Positions 34,876 to 46,124 of a stretch of 64,000 nt of DNA are shown piece after piece. Source of the stretch: Blastobasis lacticolella (Eukaryota > Arthropoda > Insecta > Lepidoptera > Blastobasidae); contig LR990053.1 in assembly GCA_905147135.1 (NCBI GenBank), positions 14,830,501 to 14,894,500 on the forward strand. The letters are read 5' to 3'. The notes beneath the pieces are model-generated. The model did no database searches. It worked only from the letters and a program-made list of their open reading frames with translations, and was not told the DNA's origin. Both the position numbers and the translations under genes were made by a program. Numbering within the stretch: the first letter of the stretch is position 1; each line of letters starts with the position of its first letter.

Positions 34876-35485
34876 TGCGGCAATTGCGGCTATTTTGGCT
34901 ATTTTGTATGTATTTTGCATGTATTTGTGTATATTTTAACTGTAACTTTAAATTTTTTATGTGTACTTTAATAAACAATATGTTTAACTTTGTTATGAAA
35001 TTGAGAAGAATTTTGATAATTGTAATGATATTTTCCTGTAGTGACAGCACTTTCGCTCCTCGGCCTGCTGGCATGACAGTATAGCCGAATAAGCATACGG
35101 CTATAACCACAGCCCAACATAAGTAACATATTGTATCACAAAAAGCAAGAACCGAAAACAATGAAGCCATGACCGACGTTTCCTGACCATGCACCGATAG
35201 CGAGTTTACAGAGCCAAGAAACGTTAAGACACATAAAGTAAAAGAATGCACCGTCCACTTTGCCCGGTCTTTGTGCGGCGTTCCATTTCGTTGCAATGGC
35301 CGCGCTTTGTCCGGAGTGGTGGACAAAACCGGATTACTGCATAGAGTTATAGAGACTTCAAATTGAATTGCTGAAACCGGTTTAGACGTCAGGACCAATT
35401 CTTGGCAGAGTAGGCGTGGGTGCGGATAGTGCTTTTGGTATTTGTGTGTAGCGATGGTATATGGCATCTCCTTCTGACATACCAT
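34814..35485 (-). other. Unassigned 223-codon open frame
   Basis: The longest open frame in the window. It begins MVCQKEMPYTIATHKYQKHY. A hydrophobic stretch (residues about 110-140, with ASLFSVLAFCDTICYLCWAV) could span a membrane. The last 20 residues run into SINE-A copy 6, and the region before that is a low-complexity K/I/L-rich stretch. No conserved domain is recognised and no homologue is visible here. A chance frame is the simplest reading; its length is its only merit. Confidence 0.15.
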
Positions 35486-36025
35486 CTCTTTTTGTTCAAA
35501 ATTTAAATTTATTTTTCAAAATCCTAAATCCAAACATTTATAATTTATTATTTATTAGGAATTTGGTTCGATTTTATTTTATTCTCTTTGCTTAAATTGA
35601 ATATTTCAAGCAAGAAACACCCCTATGGCTCTGCCTAAACCCTATTTACCCAAAAGTTGATAAACTTGATAGAGTACAACCAAATCAGTCTACAATCGAA
35701 GCTGTTTTATTTTTAATTTATTATGTAACGTTGGTGAGTTTTCAATGTAACCTTTCACAGCTTTCCGACGTTTAATTTCCTCACCCGAGGGTTTACAGCT
35801 GCACTACCAGCTTTCATCCATTGTGTATTTACAACCGCGTACACCCAAATCACAGACCGGGCGTAGCACGACACGTTATTGTGATTTGATTTGTTGGGAA
35901 ACTAACAAAAAAAAGTGTAATGATAATATTTTTCACACACTTTAAACTGAAAACGGGAGGGCACTCTACCTATCTTGCTTTCGCGATAGAACGGTCGAAT
36001 AGAAGGCCATACAGATGCTGTACCA
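34972..36025. other. Unannotated apart from the open frame above
   Basis: No repeat recognised between SINE-A copy 6 and MITE copy 2. An AAACCGGTTT palindrome occurs alone at about 35375. Confidence 0.3.
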
Positions 36026-36172
36026 GTAAGGCTAGCACAAGTGTGCTCGCGATATAGCTCATGCCGCGAGAGTCTTTGTTTCCTTCTCTCAATACTAAGA
36101 TGAAAGAGATAGTAGTATCTATGTCACCCATTTTTCGCTTGTCGCGCGCAAATGTACATTATGCTAGCCGTG
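36026..36172 (-). mobile_element. MITE family M, copy 2
   Basis: Inverted relative to 14061-14197. Ends ggctagcacaagtgtgctcg and, from the right on the minus strand, ggctagcataatgtacattt then gcgcgcgac. The interior in minus orientation reads aagcgaaaaatgggtgacat, ctctttcatcttagtattga, gagaaggaaacaaagactct, matching copy 1. It is non-autonomous; no transposase in the window. Confidence 0.7.
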
Positions 36173-37295
36173 TAGAATGCATTTTTCTTTGATACCCTGT
36201 GTGGTCTTTTGCTAGTCCGACTGTATATAAAGTGCACCTTGAGCGTCCAGGTATAACTTATATGAAATTCAAACTCCGGTTGAGTTTGTCCATATTACAC
36301 CAGAATACAGTTTTTTATGAGTTTGATTGAAACTTAATTGAAATTACATTCAGGATAAATCATTGCAGTACTGCAATATTGAATCCAACCACATATTTGA
36401 CACACTTTTTAGGGCAACAAATTCTGCGTTTAATTATAACTTTTGACTTTCGAATCCATTCCGGTATCCTTTTGAAAAATTGTGCTATGAAAACGCCACG
36501 CTGCATACAGCAGCTACAGTACTGTTGGTCAGCGTAAAAGCAGCTCTACGTAGCATTATCATTAAGCATTTTTTATTCTACTTGGTCCGTCAGTTAGATT
36601 ATTATAAAATATTAGACGCGTATTTTTATATTTATTAAATCAATAAAAAATTACAAAGACAAAGCGTATGAAAGTTCAGTAGTGGGGGCTCGTGACGTCA
36701 CTTCATGTAACAAACGTGTAATAACAGAAAAATTGTGTCCAATATTTTTTGATAATCTACCTAAAGGACTTAAACATTTTTTCAGTCATCATCCCTTGTC
36801 CACTTAAGCAATAAATACGACCAGCCAACACAAGATGATGATAGTTGAATTGATAAATAAGATAATAGTTGAATCAACAAGGCCTTCTTCAAAATCAAAA
36901 TTATCCAGAATTTAGTGACTTAGTTTTGGGTCATGCATCAAAATTACTTAAAGCATGAACGGGGAAGTTCTCGCGTACTCTTTCGGAGTAACTGGCAAAG
37001 ACTGTAGAACTTTTATCAGTTAAATATTATTTTTGCTCTATTCTCCGAGGCGGAACCAGGAATGCGAGTTTAAATCAAGCGAGCGACGCCCACAGTGGCA
37101 ATTGACAGAAATCTCGACCTCATTTAGCTTTTATGTCCTTAATTTGCTCCACTTACTTGGGGTGTTGGGGGAAAAAAGGAACATTTCCCCGTCTTTGTTG
37201 TGTCTTTGGGCCAGTGGTTTTGCGAGGAATTTTTGATGCCTCCTGCGGCGCTTGCGGCCCTGGTAGACGGATTATTGTGACAGCCCTATTCTGAT

Positions 37296-37535
37296 GCGCA
37301 GTTGAACCGGTTTCACGTAAACCGGTTTAAAAGTAGTATCCTTGTAAGATGCTGCCTTACGTTTATAGTGTAAATGTACGCACTTGAACCGGTTTTATAT
37401 AAACCGGTTTCAAAGTGGTATCCATACAATATGCTGCCTTACATACCGCCTTAAATTTATATTGGTGCGCAGTTGAGCCGGATTCACATAAAGCGGTTTA
37501 AAAGTAGTATCCATACAAGATGCACTATTTCCATT
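37296..37535 (+). repeat. Tandem array, 82-89 bp units, paired AACCGGTT
   Basis: Three units begin at about 37296, 37378 and 37467: gcgcagttgaaccgg / acgcacttgaaccgg / gcgcagttgagccgg, each followed by a second palindrome, then aaagtagtatcc and aagatgctgcctta-like words. In the first two units AACCGGTT occurs twice at a constant 15-bp step (37305 and 37320; 37387 and 37402). In the third the sites have decayed (agccggat, aagcggtt). AACCGGTT is the known core of Grainyhead/CP2-family binding sites; whether these sites are bound is not shown by the sequence. The third unit lacks the aagatgctgcctta end. Confidence 0.7.
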
Positions 37536-37785
37536 TACAGCCGATAGATAATGTTTATGTCATGCCACCTGATAAAGACATCCACATCAACCGGGGTATC
37601 GCAGATACTTTAAAGCCTTTGAGAAGATAAAACAAATGAAACTAAAACCTATCCAGCTCATTCTACAACCTTAGTGTGCGTGGGAGACTTATTATAAACC
37701 ATTCACTATGTTAATTTCCGGGTGGAATGTAATTATGAGTTCAGAAGAAGGATCCAAATAACATAAACTTATACTTACAACGTGT

Positions 37786-37938
37786 ATGGACTTGTTCGAG
37801 GCCAAAGCAACTGCTCTAAAATATTGGGCTAACAAAGTAAAAGGGGGAGTTAAGTCCATCGACTCGATAAGAAGAAGACTACATACATACAAGGTGCAAC
37901 ATACCGAACAAATATCTGTAACTGTAACATCTTTGTAA
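37786..37938 (+). other. 50-codon frame before an AATTG-rich tail
   Basis: Starts MDLFEAKATALKYWANKVKG and is rich in K and R, ending at a TAA near 37938. Directly after it, tattgataaatataaataaa and aattgaattgaattga (37963-37978) look like a retroposon tail. It may be the last coding residues of a LINE, but no motif confirms it. Confidence 0.25.
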
Positions 37939-37985
37939 AACCTATATTGATAAATATAAATAAATTGAATTGAATTGATCACACA

Positions 37986-38775
37986 TATGTTGTATCTGAT
38001 GAATTATGTCAAATAGATTTATAACAATCTTGTGTACAAGAAATTGTTAAATTAATAAATATTATATGAAGTTGAAGCCTCTGACCCACAGCAGGAGTAG
38101 GTGGAGACTATGGACCGCCATTTAAATAAATAAATAATCAAAATAATTTATTACATCTATCTCACACATGGCCTAATACATCATACAAGAAGCAATGAGA
38201 AATGGACAATGCTATCATTACATCATTACCTGTGCCATAAGGAGACGTGCAACGGGGCCACACTCAGCATAAGCCACTTGCAATGGCGCTGGTTTTCAGT
38301 GTGCCCCATTTTGATTACAACAACATTTTTTTTATGTTGTGAAGGAACACCACCGCTGAAAGAACATTTCCTTGAAATACGCTCCTAACGCATCACAAAT
38401 TGTGAAATATCGCCACCCTGATACGCTCGCCGAAGACTTCCTTCTGAGTTTTGAACGATGGTGGCCTTTCATTCCCCGATGTACCCACAACGTGCGTTGG
38501 AACGTACCTACTGAGGCACCCTCGTTTGGATCAAAATTTTGATTTATATCCATAGTAACGGCAATTCCGTGTTTATTATATGTGTAAAGTTACAGACTGT
38601 GTGTTATTTATATTTTACGTTTGAAGGTGTATTGGATAAAGTATTTCTTGAAGGAAAATGTTTTAGCTATATTATGTTCAAACCTTTCAAAAGACAATTT
38701 TTAATATTTGAATTAATATGTACATACATTATAATAACGAGGGGTACATAAAATATCATTCTTCCTAGTCAAGAT
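37986..38775. other. Mostly unannotated
   Basis: Around 38125-38175, ttaaataaataaataatcaa is followed by aataatttattacatctatc, which looks like the tail of a minus-strand retroposon; its body is not recognised. Short frames at 38332-38553 (minus) and 38539-38751 (plus) have no motif. Confidence 0.3.
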
Positions 38776-38880
38776 AAATTTTATTTATTTATTTATTTTT
38801 ATTAATTAATATCTTATGCACAACATAGTACAAAGATGGACTTAAAGCTCGCTTCATCTACCAGTCTACCCAAATATTGG
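38776..38880 (-). mobile_element. LINE 3'-untranslated fragment, type H, copy 1
   Basis: Left end (tttatttatttattttt) is the complement of the tail. Then cttatgcacaacatagtaca, gatggacttaaagctcg, catctaccagtctaccc. The copy at 43950-44046 has the same words in the same order. In element orientation: gactggtagat..., ttaagtccrcc, tgtgcataa..., aataaataaata, a layout usual for lepidopteran LINE 3' ends (from memory). Confidence 0.6.
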
Positions 38881-39709
38881 TAATAAAAATTACAGTAAAA
38901 TTATACTCTCATTGTTACAAATACTGTTATGTACATTATAACAAAAATGTGTAACACTGCAGGCATAATAATAAAAATAAGTATTGCAAACTTTTCTAAG
39001 TGTGATACAACTTCGCTTTTACGCTGGGACAGTGAAAATCCTTTCACAAAGTTTACGGTGACGTTATTCTGTACGTATATGCTTAGTTGCGTGCATATAA
39101 CTTTTAGAGTAAACTACATACTTCTAGTTCAATGTAATTATAAACTACATATGTAAGAAACCCGAATTCTTGGTACTCTTTCACATATACATATAACCCC
39201 GCAATAAAAGAGATAATCTGTATTTCACATCGAATAAACGAATCGCGGAAGATCCAGAATCCTCGAAAGGGCTCTCTTAAACGGCACGACATCACACCCA
39301 GCCATTATAAATAAGAGACGCAATAAATAAAGGTAATATTATCGTTTGAAAGCAACGGCCGCTGTTCCATTGGGCCCTCAGCTATCGCGTATGTAGTCCA
39401 CGCGCGCCGGAATGGGACACATATAAAACTAATATATTGTCCCATTTTTGTCCCCCATTAACTATATCCCGGGAAACTTGATCGCGATATAAAGTAGGAA
39501 AAATGAGAGCTGCTGGAGATAATTATAAAATGTGTCGTTTTGGCTGCGCTGAGAGGCGTAGACCTGCCTTTTTCGAGCAAGAGTCCGGTCGGGTATTATT
39601 TTGGCAGTATTTTTCAGTATTATTTCACCTATACTTCGACCCTGTTTATAATATTTTTTTTATTACAAGTGAAAATCGCGTACCATGTAGTAAATAACTC
39701 GTAGTATAT

Positions 39710-39786
39710 TATTATATTAGACGGGACATACACGCGATAAGCCTTTTCGATTTGTTTTCCCGACGTTAAGTCCTGTCTAATATAAT
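39710..39786. mobile_element. Small inverted-repeat element, ~77 bp
   Basis: Left end attatattagacgggaca; right end on the minus strand cattatattagacaggact. About 16 of 18 positions match; there is a 40-bp interior. The flanking words ctcgtagtatatta (39699) and ctcgtagcatatta (39823) form a separate direct repeat around it. Only one copy is seen in the window. Confidence 0.5.
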
Positions 39787-40077
39787 GATATGTGTAAAGA
39801 ACGCAAGTTTAGTTTGAAACAAACTCGTAGCATATTATAGAACCAATATAAATTGTCTTGGACCTCAAGACTGAATTATGTTAGGCTGCGTATCTGTGTA
39901 TAGTCTTATAATAATTGCCAAACAGGTAGTACCATAGCAGAACAATTTTGCATTAACATCTTTATACTAAATACGAGGACAATCATCCAGTTTTGAAATT
40001 TATTCCCGCTATATTATATTAGAGGTCATTAATAGAGTCAGCAGTCGACTAATATTGTGTGATGATTACAGTGATGG

Positions 40078-40280
40078 ATAGAGAGCGTCGGTACCGGGTT
40101 AGTCGAACCCCAGTTGCCACCATGTGCCAATAACTCTTTTCTGAGTTATGTAGGTTGAACACTAACGGAGCCGACCCTAGATAATCGGAAAAGACGTAGG
40201 GAAAGAAGAACACAAACTGATGCTGTTACGGTGAAGGAAAACATCAAGATGAAACCTACACATTCAAACGACTAAATATA
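40078..40280 (+). mobile_element. SINE-B copy 6
   Basis: Head gagagcgtcggtaccgggtt, agtcgaaccccagttgccac (B-box-like gtcgaacccc), then catgtgccaataactctttt, gttgaacactaacgg. An intrusive 45-bp segment (cgaccctagataatcggaaa ... cacaaac) separates this from tgctgttacggtgaaggaaa. It ends prematurely near cgactaaatat. Confidence 0.65.
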
Positions 40281-41339
40281 AGATAGCCAATGTGATTACC
40301 ATTCCGAAATACTAGTTTCGACGTGACAATTAACGCAAAATTAAATTTTAATTACCTACCTAACGAACGAATCATAAAACAATTTTGGCTTTCTCGCCAG
40401 AGTATACTAACGCCATCTAGCGAATTTCAGCGCCAATTTCAAGCCTCAATATCCCTAAATCGACAGCGTTAGACACAGTACACTCATTTCACTGAACTAC
40501 ACACGAGTAGTTAGTTGGAATTGTATCCCAGACAAGGTTAATCCTGGCTCCGTTTCTACCAACATCGGTTCGTACGCTCAAAGTTAAGGCCCATATAATC
40601 CCGATAGCAACCATATATCGGTCTCACATAAATAATTCTTCAAAAGTAATAAGCCTCGAAGGAAATCCGAGGAGCCGTGCCGTGTAAACAAATGCCAAGT
40701 TCCAACTTCGCTATATGGGGGCGCAGTGAACAATTCCTTATGAATTATTTCATTTCATCCAGTAGCTTTCTTAATGATATCTTACAGTTGTAATTCAGTT
40801 GAGCCCATATCTTAAAAACATTATTAACGTTGTTAATAAGGATGTTTATAAGAATGTTGTTATATCTTGGACTATGTATGGATCTTATGGTCTGAAACTA
40901 AGATTATTTTTTCTTTTTTATATTCATCCAAACTCGGAGATGAAATTCAAGATCAAAAGTGTGAACAAATTGCTCCTATAAAAATAAACCCAATGGTGGA
41001 TTATTTAAAATAGTGTTTTTTTTAAATATACATCCGATTATTTCATTTAGAATGTCTCCGTTTTTATAAATAATTCAATTATTTTAAATAATCCATTTTT
41101 GGCTTTATTTTTTATTGTAGCAATTTGTTTACACTTTTGTTTAATACGTTTGTATTTATTTACCCGTTATGAATGAGAGAAGCGTGCGGTAAACCTCCCT
41201 TTGAAATTAAAGATTAAACGAGTCGCGAAGTTGTAAAACCGTTTGCGACGGCGTATGGTGTTGTTAACAAGGCAATTACATTTTTGTAATGACTTTGCTG
41301 GGTTATGAGCGGAGAGGATGGTTTAGTCTAAATTTTGGG
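40281..41339. other. No recognisable feature
   Basis: AT-rich. 40377-40450 contains the word acgccatctagcg, of the gatggcgc type common near lepidopteran repeats. Nothing further is recognised. Confidence 0.35.
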
Positions 41340-41480
41340 AGAACATATTGACCCTGCTCACCACCGAGGATGTTGAAGACCAAGCTGGGTGGGCGAGAAG
41401 GAAGGCGGACCGTGGGCCCTCGCGTGCCGCGCGGGGGCGCAACCGGGACGTATAGCCTAGATAATGATGATGAAGATATT
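41340..41480 (+). repeat. Probable LINE 3' end with ATGATG tail
   Basis: One frame reads EDVEDQAGWARRKADRGPSR followed by AARGRNRDV and a stop; then agcctagataatgatgatga. The charged ending just before a trinucleotide tail is how RTE-type elements end (D/E-x-x-x-W-R-x-x-x-R-x-A-D-P pattern, from memory). No second copy is present; moderate to low certainty. Confidence 0.4.
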
Positions 41481-42234
41481 GACCCAGTTTAGAATATTAT
41501 CTCTATCATGAAGAAAATCCTGTTCGGTCACTAGCAGTATCTTATATTTTATTTCTAATTTATGTTTGTATGGTTTATTATTAAGCTATTCTCGAAGTCT
41601 CTATATTATAGAATCAGAAGTTAAGATATCCATAGCAGAACGAATATCGCCTATAAATTATAAAAATCAAACTTGAAATAGCAAGGGCAGCCCTTACAGC
41701 TTGCAGAACCGAGGGGAGAGATTCTTTAGTGGCGACCACGCATCGAAAATTGCAGCATAGGATTGACATGGTAAATGGTCTGAACATTGAGGTATATGAG
41801 GAAAAAGCTTTTGAAGGGTTATTGGCGGTTTTTAATGTTCCTAAATAAGATGCAAGACTAAACAAATTTGATAGTGTCCTATATGCCTGTGGCGACATCT
41901 ATCGCTCTACTGCTCCAATAGGGAAGATTCAACGATACTCACATTACGAGTACACAAGCACAAGGTTGGCAAGCATCCGCACATAGATGGCGCTAACCGT
42001 CCTACATCGCGCTAGAGAAATGTGCCAACTTCCACGGCATATATACAACTTCCGACGATCAACTGTCGGGCCCTTGGTCCCCTGGTCACAACACCCGGCC
42101 AGGTGGGTAATTACCCTTTTCTACCTTCTCCCCATCTTCGCTTGCCAACATTGGCGGCTACCATTATCATTTAGCATATCATTTAGTAAGCATTTATATT
42201 AATTAACCTTATGTATTGAGTACCTGGTAAAGAT

Positions 42235-42335
42235 CGCAGGGACCAGCTGAATGGCACTGGACCGGCTTTTAAGAGGTGTCTTGGAGAGGCCTATGCCCAG
42301 CAGTGGGCGTCTTTCGACTGATATGATGATTGAGT
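42235..42335 (+). repeat. LINE 3' end fragment
   Basis: Frame reads DRRDQLNGTGPAFKRCLGEA then YAQQWASFD and a stop, followed by tatgatgattga. The ggaggcctatgcccagcagt-type word directly before a tga-rich tail is a hallmark of a common lepidopteran LINE 3' end (from memory). Confidence 0.5.
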
Positions 42336-43129
42336 AATTATTCCATTTACCACCCACCCAAGTTTTATAATTCCAGTTTCTTTGTTTTGGCGATTACACA
42401 ATGTTTAGATGGGTATCTTTATTGTAAGCTATTGTACGTTCGATTAATAACTGTATATTGTCCTGACACGGTCCTGATATTTGCCTGAACCTAATAAAAT
42501 AAATTTTAAGATGTCATTGTAAAGCGGGGAAAGTTCGCAAATGAAAACACGCATTAGGATATTGCTCCAATATCGCCTACCAATAAATCAGCAGCCGAGT
42601 TACTGAAGCGACTCGGCGCAAAACGCTACAATGACTTATAACCGGAAATATATTTGACCTATATATTACTGCCCCCTTTTATACAAAACCAGCGTGCGAG
42701 ACCCCTCGAAACTCATAAAATTGACTGAGTGTTTGATTTTTTTACGCGACCGTTTCGAATGCGGGGACCAAGCTATACTGGATTCTGTTTTACTTGTAGC
42801 CGGGAGCCAAGATCTTTACGCAACCACTTTATGTGGTCCCTCTTTGGTTGGTATTTGTTCACCCTCGGTTCTAAGGGGAGTTCAAGATATGCTGGCTAGG
42901 ATTGAACTACTGGCGTAAGATGTATAGCACATCTCATCACAATAGGTCAATGCGCCGGATTACTTGAATATATCAAACGATATATTTGGTTTGCTTACTG
43001 TCGCGTAATCTTAGATGCGAAATAAATTCCAAATTCGCTGGTTTGTTGAATTTATTATTATGTTTTGAGACGAGGAAAGGTGAATGAACCACTGTTAATT
43101 TATTTTTATTAAAGAGAAATATAAACGAG
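42336..43129. other. Unannotated, one 74-codon frame
   Basis: The plus-strand frame at 42694-42918 starts MRDPSKLIKLTECLIFLRDR and is not recognised. No repeat is recognised. Confidence 0.3.
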
Positions 43130-43370
43130 TCGCCTGATGGTAAGTCGTCACCACCGCCAATGGATATTAGCAACACCAGAAGGGTCTCGACTAGGCTTTG
43201 ACGGGCAATTTTTTTATATGCCACTAAATTGTGCAAACAAACTTACGGCCTGCCTCATGTAAAGCAGTCACCGCAGCCTATGGACGTTTGCAATACCAGG
43301 AGCATCACCCACGCGTTGCCGACCCCGTCAAAACCTTTTCACCTCTTTCTTGAAGATCTATTATCCGTAC
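43130..43370 (-). repeat. Two tandem LINE 3'-end fragments
   Basis: First piece 43130-43200 (agtcgcctgatggtaagtcg, tcaccaccgcc, atggatattagcaacacc). Second piece 43235-43365 (aacttacggcctgcctcatg, gcagtcaccgcagcctatgg, cacgcgttgccgaccccg). The second is the uninterrupted version of the remnant split at 19155/20053. In minus orientation it encodes the GIANVHRLR-type ending also seen at 44277-44369. Both are non-functional. Confidence 0.6.
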
Positions 43371-43949
43371 TAAAAAATCGCACAGAAATTCATTTTGCTA
43401 GAAAATTTCCAACAATATTCTAGAGAACTCTTTTCTAACATTGTCCCCGCTTATTACCATACAGTTTGACTCCCACTAAGGCCGTGCTCACACCAACTGG
43501 GGGAAATGAGTGATGTAAACACATAAGTCAGCATCTCCGCGCCAGAATTCTTTCCCCGCCCTCGCCTTGCTAAAGAAATGCATACATAGAATATATGTCG
43601 CATAAAAACGTGGAGGAATTGGGGTGGCGCTCACTATTTTCTTATGTAGATTGAAGGTTTTTACATCACGGTTTCTTTCACTATTTGCGTGGGCGGACTG
43701 GGCAACAAAGATTTGTGAAAGTAGTGCCTGTTGTGTCGTCTATATGTATGATGTTTCTCTATGTATTTTACTGTGTGCGATAAAATGTTAAATAAAATAA
43801 ATAAATAAAATTTGTGATGTATAATTCCTTGTCGTTACTTAAAAGGAGTAACTATTCATCTAGACAGAATTAAATTCGTTCTTACACTAATTATTAATGG
43901 AAATACGTAAAATCTACGTTATTTTATGTCCAATAAAGAGTGTATCTAT

Positions 43950-44046
43950 CTACATTTTTATTTATTTATTTATTTATTAAAGCTTTATGCACAAAAGTAC
44001 AGTGGCGGACTTAAAGCAAAAATAGCCTTATCTACCAGTCAACCGG
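43950..44046 (-). mobile_element. LINE 3'-untranslated fragment, type H, copy 2
   Basis: Left end tttatttatttatttattta is the complement of the tail. Then agctttatgcacaaaagtac, agtggcggacttaaagcaaa, cttatctaccagtcaacc. Matches 38776-38880. A short body only; no coding part. Confidence 0.6.
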
Positions 44047-44068
44047 GATAGTCTAAGCCTGAGAAAGG

Positions 44069-44101
44069 TGATACCTCTACATTTTATATGTAGAGGTATC
44101 A
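44069..44101. repeat. Perfect hairpin, 14-bp arms, 5-nt loop
   Basis: tgatacctctacat, tttat, atgtagaggtatca. All pairs match. It sits directly between the LINE fragment at 43950-44046 and MITE copy 3, eight bases before the MITE starts. Confidence 0.7.
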
Positions 44102-44108
44102 TCTGTAT

Positions 44109-44253
44109 GCCTTATACAAGTGTGCTCTTGCGAGCGATAAATGAGAAAAGCCGCGACATTGACATTGCTATGTCTTTCATCTCAGTATCGAGAATAACAA
44201 ACAAAAGCTCTCTTGCGGCGCGAGCTGTGTCGCGGGCAAATTTATGCTAGCTG
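44109..44253 (+). mobile_element. MITE family M, copy 3
   Basis: Same orientation as 14061-14197. Left end ttatacaagtgtgctcttgc; interior gagaaaagccgcgacattga, tgtctttcatctcagtatcg, caaacaaaagctctcttgcg; right end on the minus strand agctagcataaatttgcccg then cgac. The left arm is more eroded than the right. Confidence 0.65.
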
Positions 44254-44276
44254 TGCTGGACAAGTTCAAGAAAGTT

Positions 44277-44369
44277 GAGTTCTTCAAGAAAGGGGTTCAA
44301 AGGTATTTACGGGGTCGGCAACGAGTGGGTGATGCCCCTGGCATTGCAAACGTCCATAGGCTGCGGTGA
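44277..44369 (+). pseudogene. LINE ORF2 C-terminal tail (30 residues)
   Basis: Frame reads E, FFKKGVQRYLRGRQRVGDAP, GIANVHRLR, then TGA. The block F-K-x-x-x-x-R-Y-L-x-G-R-x-R-x-G-x-x-x-G-x-A-x-V-H is the last part of the ORF2 in the same lepidopteran LINE group as 45060-45320. The following bases (ctgcttaccatcaggcaggc ... ttagtggtataaaaaaa) are its short 3' end. This is a clean 5' truncation that begins right after MITE copy 3. Confidence 0.65.
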
Positions 44370-44639
44370 CTGCTTACCATCAGGCAGGCCGCAAGCTTTG
44401 TTTGCCACCTTAGTGGTATAAAAAAAAGTTCTAAAATTGATTCTAAATATTCTGTCACCTAATAAATTAGTCTTCAATTATTCATTGGATTGTATATTTA
44501 TATAATTTACAGTCCACATTAGAATTTTGACATTGGACATCAGTGAAGTCCGAAGGTAAAGCAAACTTATCCCACATACAAATGGTAGACATTTGCATGG
44601 CTATGTATAGAAGGATCATTTTCACAAGTTTTTTATTTA

Positions 44640-44900
44640 GTTTCACATATCCCCATGTCTATTCGTAATTAAATTTTGCAAGTTAAAGACCCATTTCTCG
44701 ATTTCCGATTGACCTGAATTTTTGCACACTAATGTAAGTTCGATGACAATGCAATTTTATGATACCATCAAGCTGATCTGATGATGGAGACGGAAGGTGG
44801 GCATAGGGACTCCTAATCTACGCAACGTAAACCCATCGACTTTGGGCTCCTTTAATAAATCTTGATAAATACTCTGGCTGATCATAGAGAACACGCGATA
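44640..44900. repeat. Possible dispersed repeat
   Basis: The words cccatttctcgatttccgat, cgatgacaatgcaattttat and gatctgatgatggagacgga resemble, from memory, a widespread lepidopteran repeat. No second copy lies in this window, so the call rests on recall only. Confidence 0.3.
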
Positions 44901-45059
44901 AAAGCTTGCCATGCAAAAATATTTTTGATTTGAACTTGTTCAAACCACTAAATTAAAGAGTAATCCTTTATGTGTAATAAATGTCTTTTCTTTCTTTATT
45001 TCTATGTTCAACGTATATTTTTATAAAGGTATACCAGAGGAAAGCAAAAGAGCAATTTT

Positions 45060-45320
45060 TTTTCTTTTTTTTATCCGGCAGACAAACATTCAAGCGGGCC
45101 ACCTGATGGAAAGTGGTCACCGCCGCCTATGGACATCAGCAACACCAGGTGAGTCACCAATGCGATGCCCGCCTCTGAAGAGACCTCTAAGATACCTCTT
45201 GAACGATCCCATGTCATAGTCCAAAGGAAACACTGTGGCTGGAAGCTCATTCCACATCCAAATCGTACGAGCGAGAAACGTTCTTTCAAACCTTCGCGTG
45301 GTGACCAACAGAGGGTCTAC
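45060..45320 (-). pseudogene. LINE ORF2 C-terminal remnant
   Basis: Minus-strand frame reads RFERTFLARTIWMWNELPAT, then VFPLDYDMGSFKRYLRGLFR, GGHRIGDSPGVADVHRRR, stop. IWMWNELP, the FP..YDM..FK block and the GVADVHRRR end are the group signature. No internal stop interrupts the 63 codons, so this copy is fairly young, but everything N-terminal is missing. The left flank contains a pyrimidine run that would be the complement of its A-rich 3' end. Confidence 0.7.
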
Positions 45321-45339
45321 CGTATACGAGGGGTACGTA

Positions 45340-45640
45340 GCTTACTGATGGTAAGTGATTACCACCGTCTATGGATATTCAGGCTTGATCGATTGTAATT
45401 GAATCACAATCGCACCTCAACGCCTTGCTTTCCCTTCTAATATAATTACAATTCGATCGCGGTATTAGTAAATTAGCAGACTCGAGGCCCAGGTGTCGCA
45501 AATGCGTTGCCTGTCTATGAGGAAAGTCTAAACTCGCTTTTTTGGCTCCAACATCGTTCCCACTCGGGAATACAGCTGCAGGAAGTTCACTCCATCGAAT
45601 TTTAACACCTTTTTTATGCTGTTCAGTGACATTCGAGCAT
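45340..45640 (-). pseudogene. Decayed LINE ORF2 C-terminal remnant
   Basis: Within a 96-codon minus frame, residues about 23-40 read IRWSELPAAVFPSGNDV, matching the xWNELPxxVFP signature. The tail-proximal part (cttactgatggtaagtgatt, accaccgtctatggatatt, 45335-45380) is the matching 3' end. The intervening part is not alignable by eye. Confidence 0.5.
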
Positions 45641-46124
45641 AACAATGCAAGAATTGAGATTAATAACAACTTTTTACCTTTGCACTGCGAATGTTGATTG
45701 AATACTTACCTGAAAAAAGAACAAAGGGGCTGTTAAAACTGTAGTGAATTGTGTCACACGGTTTGATCTAGGTTAATAATGAGTAACAAAGTGTTGTTAA
45801 TGGCTTATTATTGAGCACAATGAACGACATATTTTCATTGAAACTTGTCCATCCGTAAGGTAATGTATGTTTAATCCTATTAAAACACCCATCGTGGCAA
45901 TTGTATTGTATCAAAGTGTATAAAAACGAAAATAACAATGTTGTTAATGCTTGTAAACTCTATTTCAAATAAAGTTACTCAAGTCTCACCGAATTTGTTA
46001 AATTATTCAATTGGTAATTTTCTAGCAACTTACTGGGATAACAAAACGAGAGCTGATGATGCCGATTTTCACGCTACAGTAATTTTCCTACCTAGCCAAT
46101 TTAACAACGCAACGCAGGAACGTA

